Assembly: GCF_047663525.1 (NCBI RefSeq)
Contig: NC_092591.1
Span: 31,343,001 to 31,407,000 of the forward strand
DNA: 64,000 bases
Source: Anas platyrhynchos
Taxonomy: Eukaryota > Chordata > Aves > Anseriformes > Anatidae
Direction of reading: 5' to 3'
Each line of letters opens with the position of its first letter. Positions within the stretch are counted from its first letter, which is position 1. The notes under the pieces were generated by a model. The model had not been told where the DNA came from, ran no database searches, and worked only from the letters and a program-made list of their open reading frames with translations. Shown in pieces: positions 39,020 to 51,700 of the stretch. The position numbers and the translations under genes were made by a program.

Positions 39020-42000
39020 TGGACCTGTCTCTGCTCATTTTCTTTGTGGGGTGGCTGGAAGCACCACTTGTACCCAAGCCCTTGTCCTGCATCCTCCTGA
39101 GCTATCCAACCCTAAAACAGGTCAAAACTGCAGGGACTGCCTCCCTCCCAGTTGTCCCAGAGTACAGCTAGAAGTGATCTGCTCTGCCTATGGCAGGAGT
39201 GGGACATTTGGAGTAGATGCACTTCGTAACTTGGGGAAAGCCGGGTGGAAGCTAAGGGAGGCAGGGGTGGGTCTTGTCTCCAGGGCCTGAGAAGAGTTTA
39301 AGGACCTTGTTTTAAGAGCTTGTCTTGGTGCACGGCCCCATCAGTTGGACCTCAAGAGCACATCCTGCCCCGATTTAGGTGTGCAAGGAGGTTGGGACAG
39401 GTTTTGGGGGGGCTATCTCACCCCCCATCCTGAATTCCACTAGTGGTTTGAAGCAGATGAGCAGCTCCAACCTAAGTTAGCAGAGCTGGGTTTGTAATAG
39501 GGATGTGTATGACACTCAAAAGGGAGGGCAGAAACTCCACACAAGCCAACGCTGTGCTTCTCTCAGGTCTACCAGACTACGGCCAAACCAGGAACCTTCA
39601 GAGGGGACAACTCATCTCCTAATGACAATAATTTACCAATAGGGAATTCATCCTCCTTCAGAGACTTTAGCAAAGACGTGATTTAATTATTCGGGGTGGG
39701 GGAACAATGCAATTTTCCACTTGCCAAAATTGCAGCAGGATGGAGAGATGGGGAGGGTCTTCCTGCCAGATGCTTGAAGCTGTGTCCAGCCCAGGTTTGA
39801 GCATCTCCAAGGACGGAGACTCTACATCCTCTCTGGGCAGCCTGTGCTGGCATTTGCGCTCCCCATGAAAAATGCTGCTCCCAAAACCACGTTGGGATTT
39901 CCCAGCGTTGCCGCCAGGAGATATTCATTTTGGTGAGCATGAAACGAGACAGCGGCCACCAGCAGCTTCATAATACCAAGTTTTAAAAACAAGATCAGGT
40001 TTTCTCTTCTGACACATCTGTGAAAACATCTCTTGGGATGTTGCAAGATAAAAAACCCACAATGGTTATCTCAGCACCACCTGTTGCCAGTTTTACCACA
40101 GGTGGGTGTCTTCAGCTTTTATGGTCCAGATGGGAACCCTTTGCCCAGGAGCAGCATCCTCTGGAGATTCTGGCTCCTGCACCTCATTTAGCAATGCTCA
40201 GCCTTCCCTCCTGAGATCACAGCCTGGATATTTATTAATTTTATGGAAAAATTGAAAGAGATGAATGAACATGACATGTCACAGCCATGAGATGAGATTT
40301 GCAGCCTTATGGCTCTGCATAAACCCATCGGCATGTTGGCTGTGTCTTGCTTCCCCTTCTTGGCCCCGACACAAAGGAGGCGAGGACGTTGCTACTCATT
40401 GGAAAGCCCAAAGCTGTGAGATGGAGAAGGTGGGGAGAACGTGCTGGTAATATTGCTAATTTTCTCCTTGCCCCGATATTACTCCCTATGTAGCCAACCC
40501 AGAGCCCAACATGGGAACACGGCTCTTACATCCCCATCCCCTTTATCATTAAAACTGAACATCCCAGTACTCGTTACCCAACGATGGCTGAGGAGGAGGA
40601 AAACGCTCCCGGCTGAAGCCAAGAGTATCATTGCTCGCCTCCACGTTTCCCCGAATTGTGGCGATTGAGGCGTCCAGGTTTGACACGGCACAGAAATCCT
40701 CCTGGATCGCTGGCTCGCGGCAGCGCCGTGCAAAGTGTGCGGCTGGAGCTCCTCTTTCCGCGGGGGGAGGAATCTGCTTACGACACTTACGCAAAGGATT
40801 TTGCAATGCTTTGACCACCTCATTTCTCAAGCTTAGGGAGAGATTTTGCCAGGAAATATTATTTTTTTTAATGGGAGCAGGATGCTGGGAAATGCGTTGT
40901 GTATTTAGAGTCCCCTGCGTCCAAATCCATTCCCGCTCGCCATCCAAGATTACAGCCGTCTTTGCACGCAGGCAGGTGCTGCACAGCTTCCACTGGAGCT
41001 TCTGAGCCACTGAAATGCTGGAATATGATCTCTATTATTTAGCAAAAGACACACAAGAGACCCCCTTGCAGAACTAAGCCTTTTACTAAGAAGAAAAGCA
41101 ATCAGTGAATTATTAATCTTTCCTTCAAAACAATTCACTGCAGGTATGTAAGCAACCCAGAGCCTCTTCTGCTTTTCATAAACAATTTGATTATTAAAAC
41201 CTTATCCAAAAGGCCTTTAACTTCTTCATCAGTCAAGCTGACATCCGCCCAGTAAATAAGAAGCTGACCTTTGTTATGGGATCCATTTATAATGGCAGGG
41301 ACTCTCCATAGAGAGGGAACAATCCTGCGTTATCTTGTCTTCCTCCGCGGTCTTGAGCCCTTCTCACATTTTTATTTGGGAAAAGCAAAAATTGTCTTGG
41401 GAAAGCAAAAAATAATACACTAAGAGAACTAAATCTCTAGCTACTGAAGTTGTTGAGATCATGCCTGCGTGCTTAACTGAGATTGCAACACCTGTCTGCA
41501 TGTGCAAAGCCTGAAACGGTAACTCATAAACATCACAGGTCTATACTAAACAGTAACTGTGTTCAGACCTCCTCCTCCTCCATCCCGATTTTAATCTTGA
41601 TTTCTCTTCACGCTGAAAACACTCCCCTACAGCTTATTCATTATAATGCCCTGGAGACTCTGGAATGAGCTTATGCTAAATGACTTGGAGTAAAATAGTG
41701 ACTGCTTATTTGTATCAACCCAGTGGTTTGCCATGCAGCACTAAGAACTGCTGTAAAAACAAGATGGAAAGCCTACTGCAGTCCTCCCACTTTGGGTTCT
41801 CTCTCAAACCAAGCAGGATCTCAGCAGGTCAGGTTTTGCCAGGGTATTTCCAAGGAACTAAGGATGTCACTGAACCAAAGAAATCTGGATTTAGCAGAAA
41901 TCTCAAAGCCAGAGTAGGGGTCAGAAGGACCATCCCCTTCCTAGTAGGAAGCAGTGCTGACATTTCTACTCCAGTACTGAGTCAGAATATTCCCAGCACA

Positions 42001-43440
42001 TTGGAGAGGTGGTCACAGCTCTGGTATGCTCTTTTCATTGGAAACCAGCTTCATAACTGACCTCGTCTACTTCTAAATGCCTTTCTGAACAGGCTACACT
42101 GGCCCAAGCCAAGGCCAATGCTGACCTCCTCTCTGTGATGTTGAAGTTGCTTAAAAACATTTTCCCAGCTGCATCCTCCTGCCCATGTCCATCCACTCCC
42201 TTGATCACTAAGGTAACATGCGAGTACTGCAAACTGTTACTTAAAATGTCATTCAGAAACTCCTGCTGGTCTGAGAGTCACAGAGATTTCTGGTGACCAA
42301 CAGGGTACCTACAAATCCTTCCCTGACCTGGTGTCCGCAGTATCACACCTGCCTTGGGGCTAAGCCAAAGACTTGCCTGTGGCACAGGTCTCCTCCTGCC
42401 CAGCCCTGTTCTCTGCTTCTGGGGGGTTTCTTCTCTGCAAAGCAGCAGATGTTGGCAGATTGCCCTCTGTTTATCAGCTCCAGATCATTTTCTTAGGCAA
42501 GCCAAAGTTCTCTGTAAGGTGGCCTAGCACACCAGAGAAAATGCCCCAATTTCACCTTGAGGAGGAAATAAAAGGGAAGAGATTACAGAGAAGTTGCGCA
42601 CTGATTCTGCACCTTGGAGAGACAAAGCTGCCTATGTGGTGCTTGCTGGTGCTCAGAAGGGCTTCTTCTGGGAAGGATTTCTTCCCTGCCTGTGATTGCG
42701 GGCAGCTCCCATGTCCTTCCCCTAGGGATGGGCTGTGGCTAATGTGTGGGTAATTTAACACAACCAAAAACACTTTTACGTATCCCCCAGACAACCTAAA
42801 CTTTGTTTCCCACTGTACTTAATCCTTTGCACAACCACCATATCTTAACTCCTCAACTAAGCACATTGTAAGGATGGCTGAAGCACAAGTTGGTGTTGTT
42901 ATTTACTCCATTCCGCAAAGTAAATTGGAGCATACTGAGGTAAAAAGTGCCAGGTGGTCTGAAACACCCCAAACGAATGCTAAGCACATCTTGCAAGCCC
43001 CTTGTTTATGTCTCCTGTCGGGAGAAGATAGAAGATGGCCTTTCGGGTCATGAAGGCTGAGCACAGAATCCTTACACCCTGTCACAACGTACGTTTATTT
43101 AAGAACGACTTCACCTGAAGTACATCATTTACCACAACGAGTGGCTGCATTACTTTGGTGCATTTAAAAAACGTAAGCAGGAGTCACTGTATGTACAAAA
43201 TGTGCTACAGGTGTAACCCACATTATTTTATATATATGATATATAAACAGCAGTATATAAACAATAATGTTACATGTCACTCTCCCATAATTTCCTGCTG
43301 CATTTGGCACACCCACCATGCATACAGATACTGTGATATTATATAGAAGACTTCCTCCTGGGTGTTGGGGTTCTTCACCTTTGTAAGTAACAATGTAAAA
43401 AGCAAGACAGCGACACAGGTAACTTTACACAGGATCGTTT
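39020..43440. other. Region between CYP1C1 and the RMDN3 3' end
   Basis: No gene recognised. It contains a CR1 fragment near 39.77 kb. The moderately long frames near 38.8-39.3, 40.5-41.0 and 41.7-42.7 kb show no motif or splice structure I can support. Confidence 0.5.
39755..39890 (-). repeat. CR1 LINE fragment, minus orientation
   Basis: TTTGAGCATCTCCAAGGACG, then GAGACTCTACATCCTCTCTG and GGCAGCCTGTGCTGGC are the reverse complement of a diverged CR1 3' region. Both ends eroded. Confidence 0.75.
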
Positions 43441-43459
43441 CCTCCTGATTTATAAATTC

Positions 43460-43465
43460 TTTATT
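43460..43465 (-). terminator. Possible distal poly(A) signal of RMDN3
   Basis: AATAAA on the minus strand, about 4 kb beyond the RMDN3 stop codon. Used only if the gene has a very long 3'UTR. Confidence 0.2.
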
Positions 43466-46400
43466 TCCAACAGAGCAGCACAGTGAGGATAAATTAGTTA
43501 AATAGCTTCAGTTATTCTTTAGTATCATAATTGAAACACAGGTAGGTATATTTTCAAGGTAAGACAAGACTAGCTCCAAGAAACTTGCCCTGCAATAAGT
43601 CTAGAAGAACATCTGGAGTCTCTCTACCCAAGTTGCACTAGGCAAACCCAACTGGTGGTCCCAGAATGTATTCAGTGCAGGCATCATCAAGAAATTCACA
43701 TTGTGCTCTGGGATTAGTCTGCAAAGCATGTGCAAAATTGACAAAGTGACGATTTCTGTGTTGTCTGAAAGCTACTGATGTGTCTTCCCCTTGCGAACAG
43801 GAGAACAGCTTCCCTCACTGCCATCCTTGCCAATATACAACATAGCATGAGCCTAACAGAGGACTGTAAATTCTATTGCTAAAAGAATTTTAAAAACCCC
43901 AAGCATTGCTGAGTGGGAAGCATTTTAGTTACATGACCTTGTCTTATCCCCACATCAACCACGTTATGGTATTAGAATTAAATTACATTAATTAGTCACA
44001 TTCTTCTCGTTCATAACAAGCCAGGAAAAGGGAAAACCAAAAAGAAAAAGGTTCATTTGACTGTGTCATAACTTCCTGCAGATCAGACTGAAAACAGCAA
44101 AAGGCAGCTTTTATCTGCACTTGAAAGGATCTGTGAGCTCTGTCGTCTTTCATCATAGCCTTGGATGCATAAATTAGGTTCCAGCTGATGTAGCAGACTA
44201 AAAAAAACATAATGGTACACACTAAACTCCACCCCAGCTATTAAGCAGGAGTCGTGCCTCCAGAGGAAATCTTTCCTGTATGAAAACCAGAACAACAGAC
44301 CTCTGAACTTCAGAACCCAGAAGAAAGGGACAAGACCACACACAAAAGATAGAGGGAAGCAAAATGCCAGAGCCTGTTTTTAAGCCAAAACTTTTCAAGC
44401 CAAAAGCAGGCAAACAAATGCATGGAAAGCTTAAACAGAAGGTCCGAAATAGAAGAATAAATGAGATCTGAAAGGTTGTACTCATGTAAAATCATCCAAA
44501 AATTAACACCAACTGAGAAGATTTAACATAATTTAATTACCACCTTTTCCTCTGAGGAAGCAGGTTATTTTTACTCAAAGACAGAAAGGGTTCTGGTCAC
44601 AGCCCAATGAGCCCTACACAATTACACCAAATATTTTCTCTCCCCAAGAAGAAAATTATTTCAGCTTCTATCAGCAAGAAAAACAAGCCTTTGGTATTCG
44701 TTTCTGAACTTTGTTTTGACTGTAACCCAAAGCTCTGTTTTTACAGCACTCTTTCTTGCAGGCCTTCAACAGAGGCTGCTTGGCTGAAGGTGTGCTTCCA
44801 CCCAGTAAGGCACCCTGAAAACTAACTAATATCTCTCCTCATCCATGCTCTTTTTAAAGCTAAGGGGACTAATGCCATCACCTACATAAATGAGATCCAT
44901 CCATATCAAATACTCAAATCTAACCCAGTGCAGGATCCAAAGCATGAAAGGAAAAAACAAATCAGCATTTCTTCCCCAAGCCTACAATTGCTTGTTGTTT
45001 GCAAACAGACATTAAAAATAAATAAATATACATATACATATATGTATTCTTTTTAAAAAAGGGAGGATTTAAATCTTTGGAAACAAAGTGAAAGCTATCT
45101 CCAGAAAATACATAATTCAAAAGATGCTGCTAGCAGTTTAACTCATCAAAATACAAGTAGGTGAAGGCTTGAAAGTAAATAAGGAAAGCTATGGACTTTT
45201 GGCATTATAAATATTTCCTTTTCACACTCTTCCTACTACATACACTGAAAACATTTACTTCTAGAAGGCAGCAATGTTTAAGCAACACGCCAATTAATAA
45301 ACGTCTGATTAACATCACTCCAGGACTTGCTGGCAGGGAAAGGCAATACGAGCACACCTAATGGCATGGCTGTTTTCAGAGCTGTTGTTTTTTCTCTCCA
45401 GCAAAAAAAAAAAACAAAAAAACAAAAAAAAAAACTACATGAAAGAAGCAAGTTGCTGATCATCATTTTTAAGACATCACTTTTGAGTATTTCCCAGCTT
45501 GGTTTAAGCAACCAAAACGAAAACAGCTCACAAGCTCACGCAAATATTTAAGACTGGGTGTTTAGAGGGGAAAAAAATAAGGTCATGCACTGGGAAATAC
45601 TCAAAACGAGACAGATTCCCATAAATGAAAAAAGGCAGCCTGATCATGCTGCTGAAGAACTGAAAAGAAGAACATACATTGATGAAAAGAACATACATTA
45701 AGCAAAGCAAAGTCCTGCAATTAAGGGTCAGGTACCCACCCATCACAAGGGGAGCTCTGCGCAAAGAGGGCGCTCAAATTTGGCTTGTTAGAGTTCAGTT
45801 CTCCATTTATAAGTACTAGTTCATACAGCTCCAAGCAAATAAAGCTAATTGCACCCTTGCCTGGATATTTTAAGATGAGCACATCCTCAAAATTTCAGAG
45901 AGTTTAATTTGGACCAAAATAGAAATAGGTAAGAAGTGTAAAGTCTATAAACTTGGGAAGTTTGTGAGCTCGTGCCTACTGTACATTTCCCTCTCAACAT
46001 TATTTTCACAAAATAAAAGAACCATCTGTTTAATACACATGTGCAAGGGACTAAAAAGGTGATGAAGGAGTGATTTACTCACACTTTTTTTACTCTGCAC
46101 TTCACAAACATTGTACAACACGACAGTGTGTAACAAACATTAAAAACCAGAAGTGTCCAGTTAGCTGCCAGCTAAAATTTAAAAGGACAAAGAAAGCCTT
46201 TCTAAATTCTTTGGGCAATTTTTGGAATTGGTTTTGCTTCAGCATTTTTGTCAGCATACAGCACAGTTCACCTTCTCCATCTGGTACTCAGCAGCTGTCA
46301 GAGAAAACATGAGCTGCCAGCTTCATTTTCTCAGTGCCAGTGCAATAGTCACCAAGAACTGGCAGAGGTACATGACAGCAAAGTGTCAGCTCTGCCACAG

Positions 46401-47336
46401 AATATTCCTGTTCCGATAATGAGTGTTTCATCATTAAATAAATGCTTTTAAATAGCTGTGAAGTTGTTACATCTAAACAACAGCAGCATAGTTTAGAGGG
46501 ACACACAAAGTTTTCACTCTCATGTGAGTGATGTCAGTGGGAGAGAGTCCAGCAGTTTAAAATCTTATTACTCACTCCTCTGATGAAAGCAATGCACCTG
46601 TTAGAAGTAAGTTCTTTTTGTGAAGGACATCATCTTGGTCCCTTGGTATTTACTCACTGCAGTGAGCGGTGCTGATTTCTCCTCAACAGAAATCCAGTAT
46701 AGGTAGTTTAGGCATAGTTGGAAAGGACCAACAGGAATGTGTTTTGGACATGGTCAGTTTTTTTCAAAGCAAGGACAAAAGGACTGACAACTCACTTATT
46801 TTAAGTCCTTTTTTTGTAGTGGCCTTTTCTTAAGTCATAGCGTCAGTGTCCACTTGAACCAACAGGCTGCGGGAAGTGAGGACACCCCACAGCCTCCAGT
46901 GCATCAAGTTGATAAAAATCAGTGCTACACTGCCCACTGAGCACAAGGGCTCTCAAATTTATACACGCAGCACAGTGATACAAAGACGTAACCAGTTATT
47001 TAAACTGATTAAATTAAAACATTTTACAAAGCAAATGAGAAAATAATGAGAAAAAAAAAAATGTATCTGCTGAAGACTTCCCCAAGAATTGGTAGAGAGA
47101 GTTTATCAGCAAGCAGACCTGAAATTCAGGTATCTCACACCCACACACACATATATACACGTGTGTGTGTCTATATACTCACACATGTACATATCTATTT
47201 TTAGGGATTTGACTTTTTTTTTTAGGAATTTTAAAATCAAGCATATGCAGTGCTGTAAGTAGGAAAATCATACAAAATTTTCTCATTAAATCCCACCAAG
47301 ATCTTTTCCTGGAAATGCTGATGAGACGGCTGAGTG
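43466..47336. other. 3' flank or long 3'UTR of RMDN3
   Basis: About 3.9 kb without coding signal or recognised repeats. AT-rich with A runs at 45402-45434 and a CA/TA/TG microsatellite near 47140-47195. Confidence 0.4.
47140..47195. repeat. Mixed (CA)n-(TA)n-(TG)n microsatellite
   Basis: CACCCACACACACATATATA followed by CACGTGTGTGTGTCTATATA and ACATGTACATA. The CA part followed by TG repeats makes a partial inverted repeat centred on ACACGTGT. Confidence 0.75.
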
Positions 47337-47342
47337 TTTATT
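47337..47342 (-). terminator. RMDN3: Proximal poly(A) signal of RMDN3
   Basis: AATAAA on the minus strand about 118 bp after the RMDN3 stop codon, giving a short 3'UTR. Confidence 0.45.
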
Positions 47343-47459
47343 CCTGTAAACTCCTGTGGCTTATCCATGAAGTGCAATCAAACTTGTCAGGATCATGAAA
47401 CCCCTTTAACTGGAAATTAATTGTCTGTGTAGTATCATGCGGAACAAGCTCTTCTGTTC

Positions 47460-47513
47460 TTATTCTTCCCAGATTGACCGCATCTCCTCAAGTTCTCTTT
47501 CACTTTCTGCATC
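47460..47513 (-). CDS. RMDN3: RMDN3 last coding exon with stop
   Basis: Acceptor CATTTCCAG. 17 codons [17 protein letters not shown] then TAA at 47460-47462 (forward strand TTA). Acidic, as in human, though the last residues differ. Confidence 0.93.
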   Translation of the reverse strand, partial: DAESERELEEMRSIWEE

Positions 47514-48732
47514 CTGGAAATGCAGCAAAAGAAGGGACTCATACACAGGTTAATTGAGACAGTTAAAAAATAAAACCTCCCTTTTCTTCTCCAACCCCAC
47601 ACCAGGTTTTAAGTATTAATCCCATAGCAGCCTCACATTTTTCCTCCTAATGCTTTTCTTTTTGTATTTCTCTCTTATTAAAGTCTTCCAAGTCTGAGAG
47701 TTTCTTGTATGTTTGCTTTTGAGAGAACTGGAAACCAGAACAGCAGAAATCAGACCTTTGCTCCCTCACCGACTTTCCTGCTCTAGACCAATGCCTTTGT
47801 TTTTCCTTCTCAATGTGATAGAAGCTATTTGATTGCCTCTTTGGGATGAAAAGAGCTAACATTTGCAAAGACTTGACCAGCCAAAGCCACTTCCATACTA
47901 GACTCCCACTTTTAATTTCAGGTCAGAAAAGACAGTTAACAATTCCTGACTTTTCTGCCTACGAATCTTGGCTGGTCAATCCTGAAAATCGCAGTGCTTC
48001 TCTGGTTAAATTCTTATGTCTCCAATATATAAAGAGAGGAAAAAAACCAACACTCTATCAGATATACCAGTCTAACTCTGTCTAGAGAGATTTCCAAGCA
48101 GCGGATGGTGAGGAAGCACCTCGTCTGGCAGAGCTAGGATATTTCCTTCTGCAAGAAGGGGATTTTTCTGCTTGATGCCCTGGTTTCCCCAGATCCATAT
48201 AGAAGCCAAGTGGCTTATGCAGTACTGGATGGTGCCCTGCAGGTGGTAGCACAGGCAAGTCAGCATTGCTGGATGGTGGGCCAAGACTTCTTGCACTTGA
48301 GTTTGCAGAACTCAGCAGAATACTTTGGCTACAGCAACCCAAAGAATAATGATGGCCTTAAAAACAGGGTGCCTTGAAAATCCTGCCAATCTGTATAATT
48401 CTGCCCTACATCCAGAGTGATTATTTCATCAGACAAAGGCTGAAGGTGTAAGATCTGGGAGACATTGTTCACTTCACTGCATTCTTTGTGACAATGCAAA
48501 GAACATCAGATTGATATTAAAAGCTGCTGTGCCTTTATTCAATTTATGACTGGCAGTAATTTGATGGCATCTTCTACAGAGCTTCTGCTTAACAGAAAAA
48601 GTGCAAAAGGAAAGTAAAGTGGAAAAGAGCTCCCAGATGGGAGACACTGCCACATGGCAGTTTCTAAAACAGTATGGGTCTGCTCTCAGAACTCTGTAAA
48701 ATTAAGTGATACAAGAGCTGAAATAACCTAGA

Positions 48733-48772
<40 letters not shown>

Positions 48773-51700
48773 GCTGTGCAGCACACACAAACTTCTGAAC
48801 AGCTCTGCACAATGAGATCTAGTTTGGGAGAGCCTGGGAGCTAACTTGGCACCAAGAGTTCAATCTAGGCTGCTCCCAAAGCCACAGAGGTAAGTAGAAA
48901 TAATACAGAGCTCCAGCCCCAGGACAACCACTCAGCTTAAGTGCCCCCATCTGAACCGAGCTGGCTACGAGTGACAGTGCCCAAACCAATAAACCTTCCC
49001 CAGCCCTGGTGCACTGGGAAGTGTATTGCAGTTGCTCTGTGGTTTTGCAGAAATTCCAGTTGACAAGCTGCATTTACACAGACCTGCTAAATACGTGCAG
49101 GGCATTCAAATGTGTCTGCAGCCTAATCCTGGAAGTAACAGAGCATTTGTATGGTGTTGTGCTGGAATTCTAAGCCCCTCCTGGACACACTCTCAGCTTC
49201 TTAATATTTTTCATTATGTTGCTGAATTGCTTTAGGCATTCTCATAGCAGGTCCCAAGGAAGGAAAGGAATCTACGCCAAGGAGCAAACTACTATAAAGC
49301 CTGTGCTTGCAAGCTAGAACATCTTTTATAAAACAATTTTATCTCTGCAAACAGAAGTAGCTCACCATCAGTGTGTGATTATTGATTTTTTTTTCCTCCA
49401 AAACAAATACCTTAAATTCTGGCTGTAAGTCCCTTTTTAGTGAAGCAGACTCCCACCACCCATGAATACAATGTGGCTAACTCTTTTAAGCATGCAAGAA
49501 AATTAACCATTTTCTAAGAGCACATAGGAAGCATGAAGAGGAGAAATTTTAGCTTTCATTTAAAGCAACAGATAGGAACTACTAAACAACTGGGGTATAA
49601 AAATGTTTACAACCTTCAGTTCTTTAAATCTAATTCAGAGATAGTCTAAAATATTCTGATAAGATCTTAAACTTAAAATTGTGAAATCTTAAACTGAAAT
49701 AATTCAGTTAACCTTTAGTATTTAACACATTAATGTAATTGCATCTTATATAATGTTGAATGGCCTAGTGAAGACATGCAAAATCAGATTTCCAGAGAAA
49801 CCATCAACCTTAAATTATATGACTGAGATTTAAAAAAATTTCCCAATTATGTGGCTTTTGCCACATAATAAATATGTAGAGGATTTTACATAATCTCATT
49901 TGATTTGATGGTTCAAACACATACAACGTAAGATTAATTTTGGTTTCTTTCCTTTCTTGGAAAATAATCCTATTCCGGTGTCACTAAGAAAAACAGCAAA
50001 GACTGCTACCTCTTTTGTATTAGCTGGCAGTTCTGATGCAAGATTTGTCCAGAGAAGAGCTGCAGAATTGTTCCCCAGGTCCTTGTAACACTGTGAAGAA
50101 AAAATGACAACGTGAGAAGAGATAAACAGGAAAAACAAAACAGAAAAACAAGCAGCTGAACGTAACAGCAATTCTGCAACCTGGCAACAGATAAAAAGGA
50201 CTATTTCTCTGTCTTAAGCATTTGCACTGTGTAGTTTCAGGCTTCCAACATTTCCTGCAGTGTCCTTCATTCACAAAGGATTATAATCATCATCAGGTTG
50301 TGGAATACTAGATTTTCTTTTTTGTTATTTTGGACAAGGAGATTTTTTGTTGGAAGATTTTAAGGTGATTTTCACCATTTTCCAAGGTCTAATTTATTTC
50401 CACTTACACAGCCACTATTACTCACACTGCTTTCATCATAAAACCTCTGTACTGACAGTGTATCATTTTATGTAGCTTTGGTTCCCCAGGCCTTTGAAAA
50501 CTAGGTCCAACTGCAAGCACTGTAACATATCATATTTGCAGGTCTCTGAGGTTTTACAGTAAGTGTGAACCATTCGTCAGCACGAACTCCTCTTCAACAG
50601 CACAGAAACAGTTATCTCTTTAGGCAACATGAAGGTTTTTGGTGCCTACAGTCATGTAGGCATTTGAGGACTACAAAAAAAGCATGCTAAAAGGAAGTGG
50701 TTGCTAAAAAAAATCAGTTAATCTTTGTTGCAACTGCCACCAAAAAAAAACAAAACAAAAAAAAAAACACCAACAACAAATATATTCATTTAGGATCATG
50801 ACAAGAGTTAAAATTCCTGCAGGGCTATTACTTCAGACTCTTAAATGTTACTGCAGAGTATGTGCATGTGTGTATTTTGGTGATTTTCCTGTATCATGGG
50901 ATAGTTCTGAAAGAGAACTCTCTGTTCTACTGTGAGCGCTGTCAAATTTCTGCGTCTGGTGAATTTGAAACAGATGGAGTCATGGACATCCTTGAAGCCT
51001 TCACAAATCCTGTGTCTCTTTATATCAGTCAAAAATATCAGTAGATGACTATAAAACTCTTTTTTTTTTTTAGGTTTGACTCATTAGAGCACTAGTTCCT
51101 TAAAAACAATTTGTATTGAACTGAACTTTTAAAATGTTATCACAAAGGATGTGATCCAAAATGACAGAGGCTGGGATTGGGAAAAACAGAACAAACAAAA
51201 AAATAGATACAAGTACTCCTATTAACTTCCAAGTCACTTTGTGTTCGCAGAGTGTTTCTGAAGCTCAGTCACACCACACCTGCCAAACGTGGTGAAATAA
51301 AAAAAGGAATAAAAAAAGGCCCAATAAAAAAAAGTATTGGCCCATGTAGATTACAATTTAGCCACAGTGAAACCCAATTTTTTTACATCAACTCTGAAAA
51401 TTCTCTCAGGTTATAACTTGCAATAATTTGCTGCTGCTATAACTTCATAGCAAATGAGTTCCAAGTATGGAGTAAAGAAGGGAAAAAAAGACATTTAGGG
51501 AAAGATATTGAATTTGCATGAATGCTGGCTATATTTACAAGCAGAAACAGAAGCAATCAAGAGCACATTCATTATGGTACATAAGCAGTCAAAACAAAAG
51601 ACTAGCTGATGTACAAATACATAGTTTAATTTACTTAATAGACTCTTCACTAAGTAGATATAATGAGCTACAATGCATCACGGACAAAATCCAGCTGGTG

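Noticed and set aside
38757-39290. 177-codon plus-strand frame overlapping the CYP1C1 end
   Set aside because: A shifted frame inside the P450 that continues into the 3' flank. No domain, and it passes over the CYP1C1 poly(A) signal.
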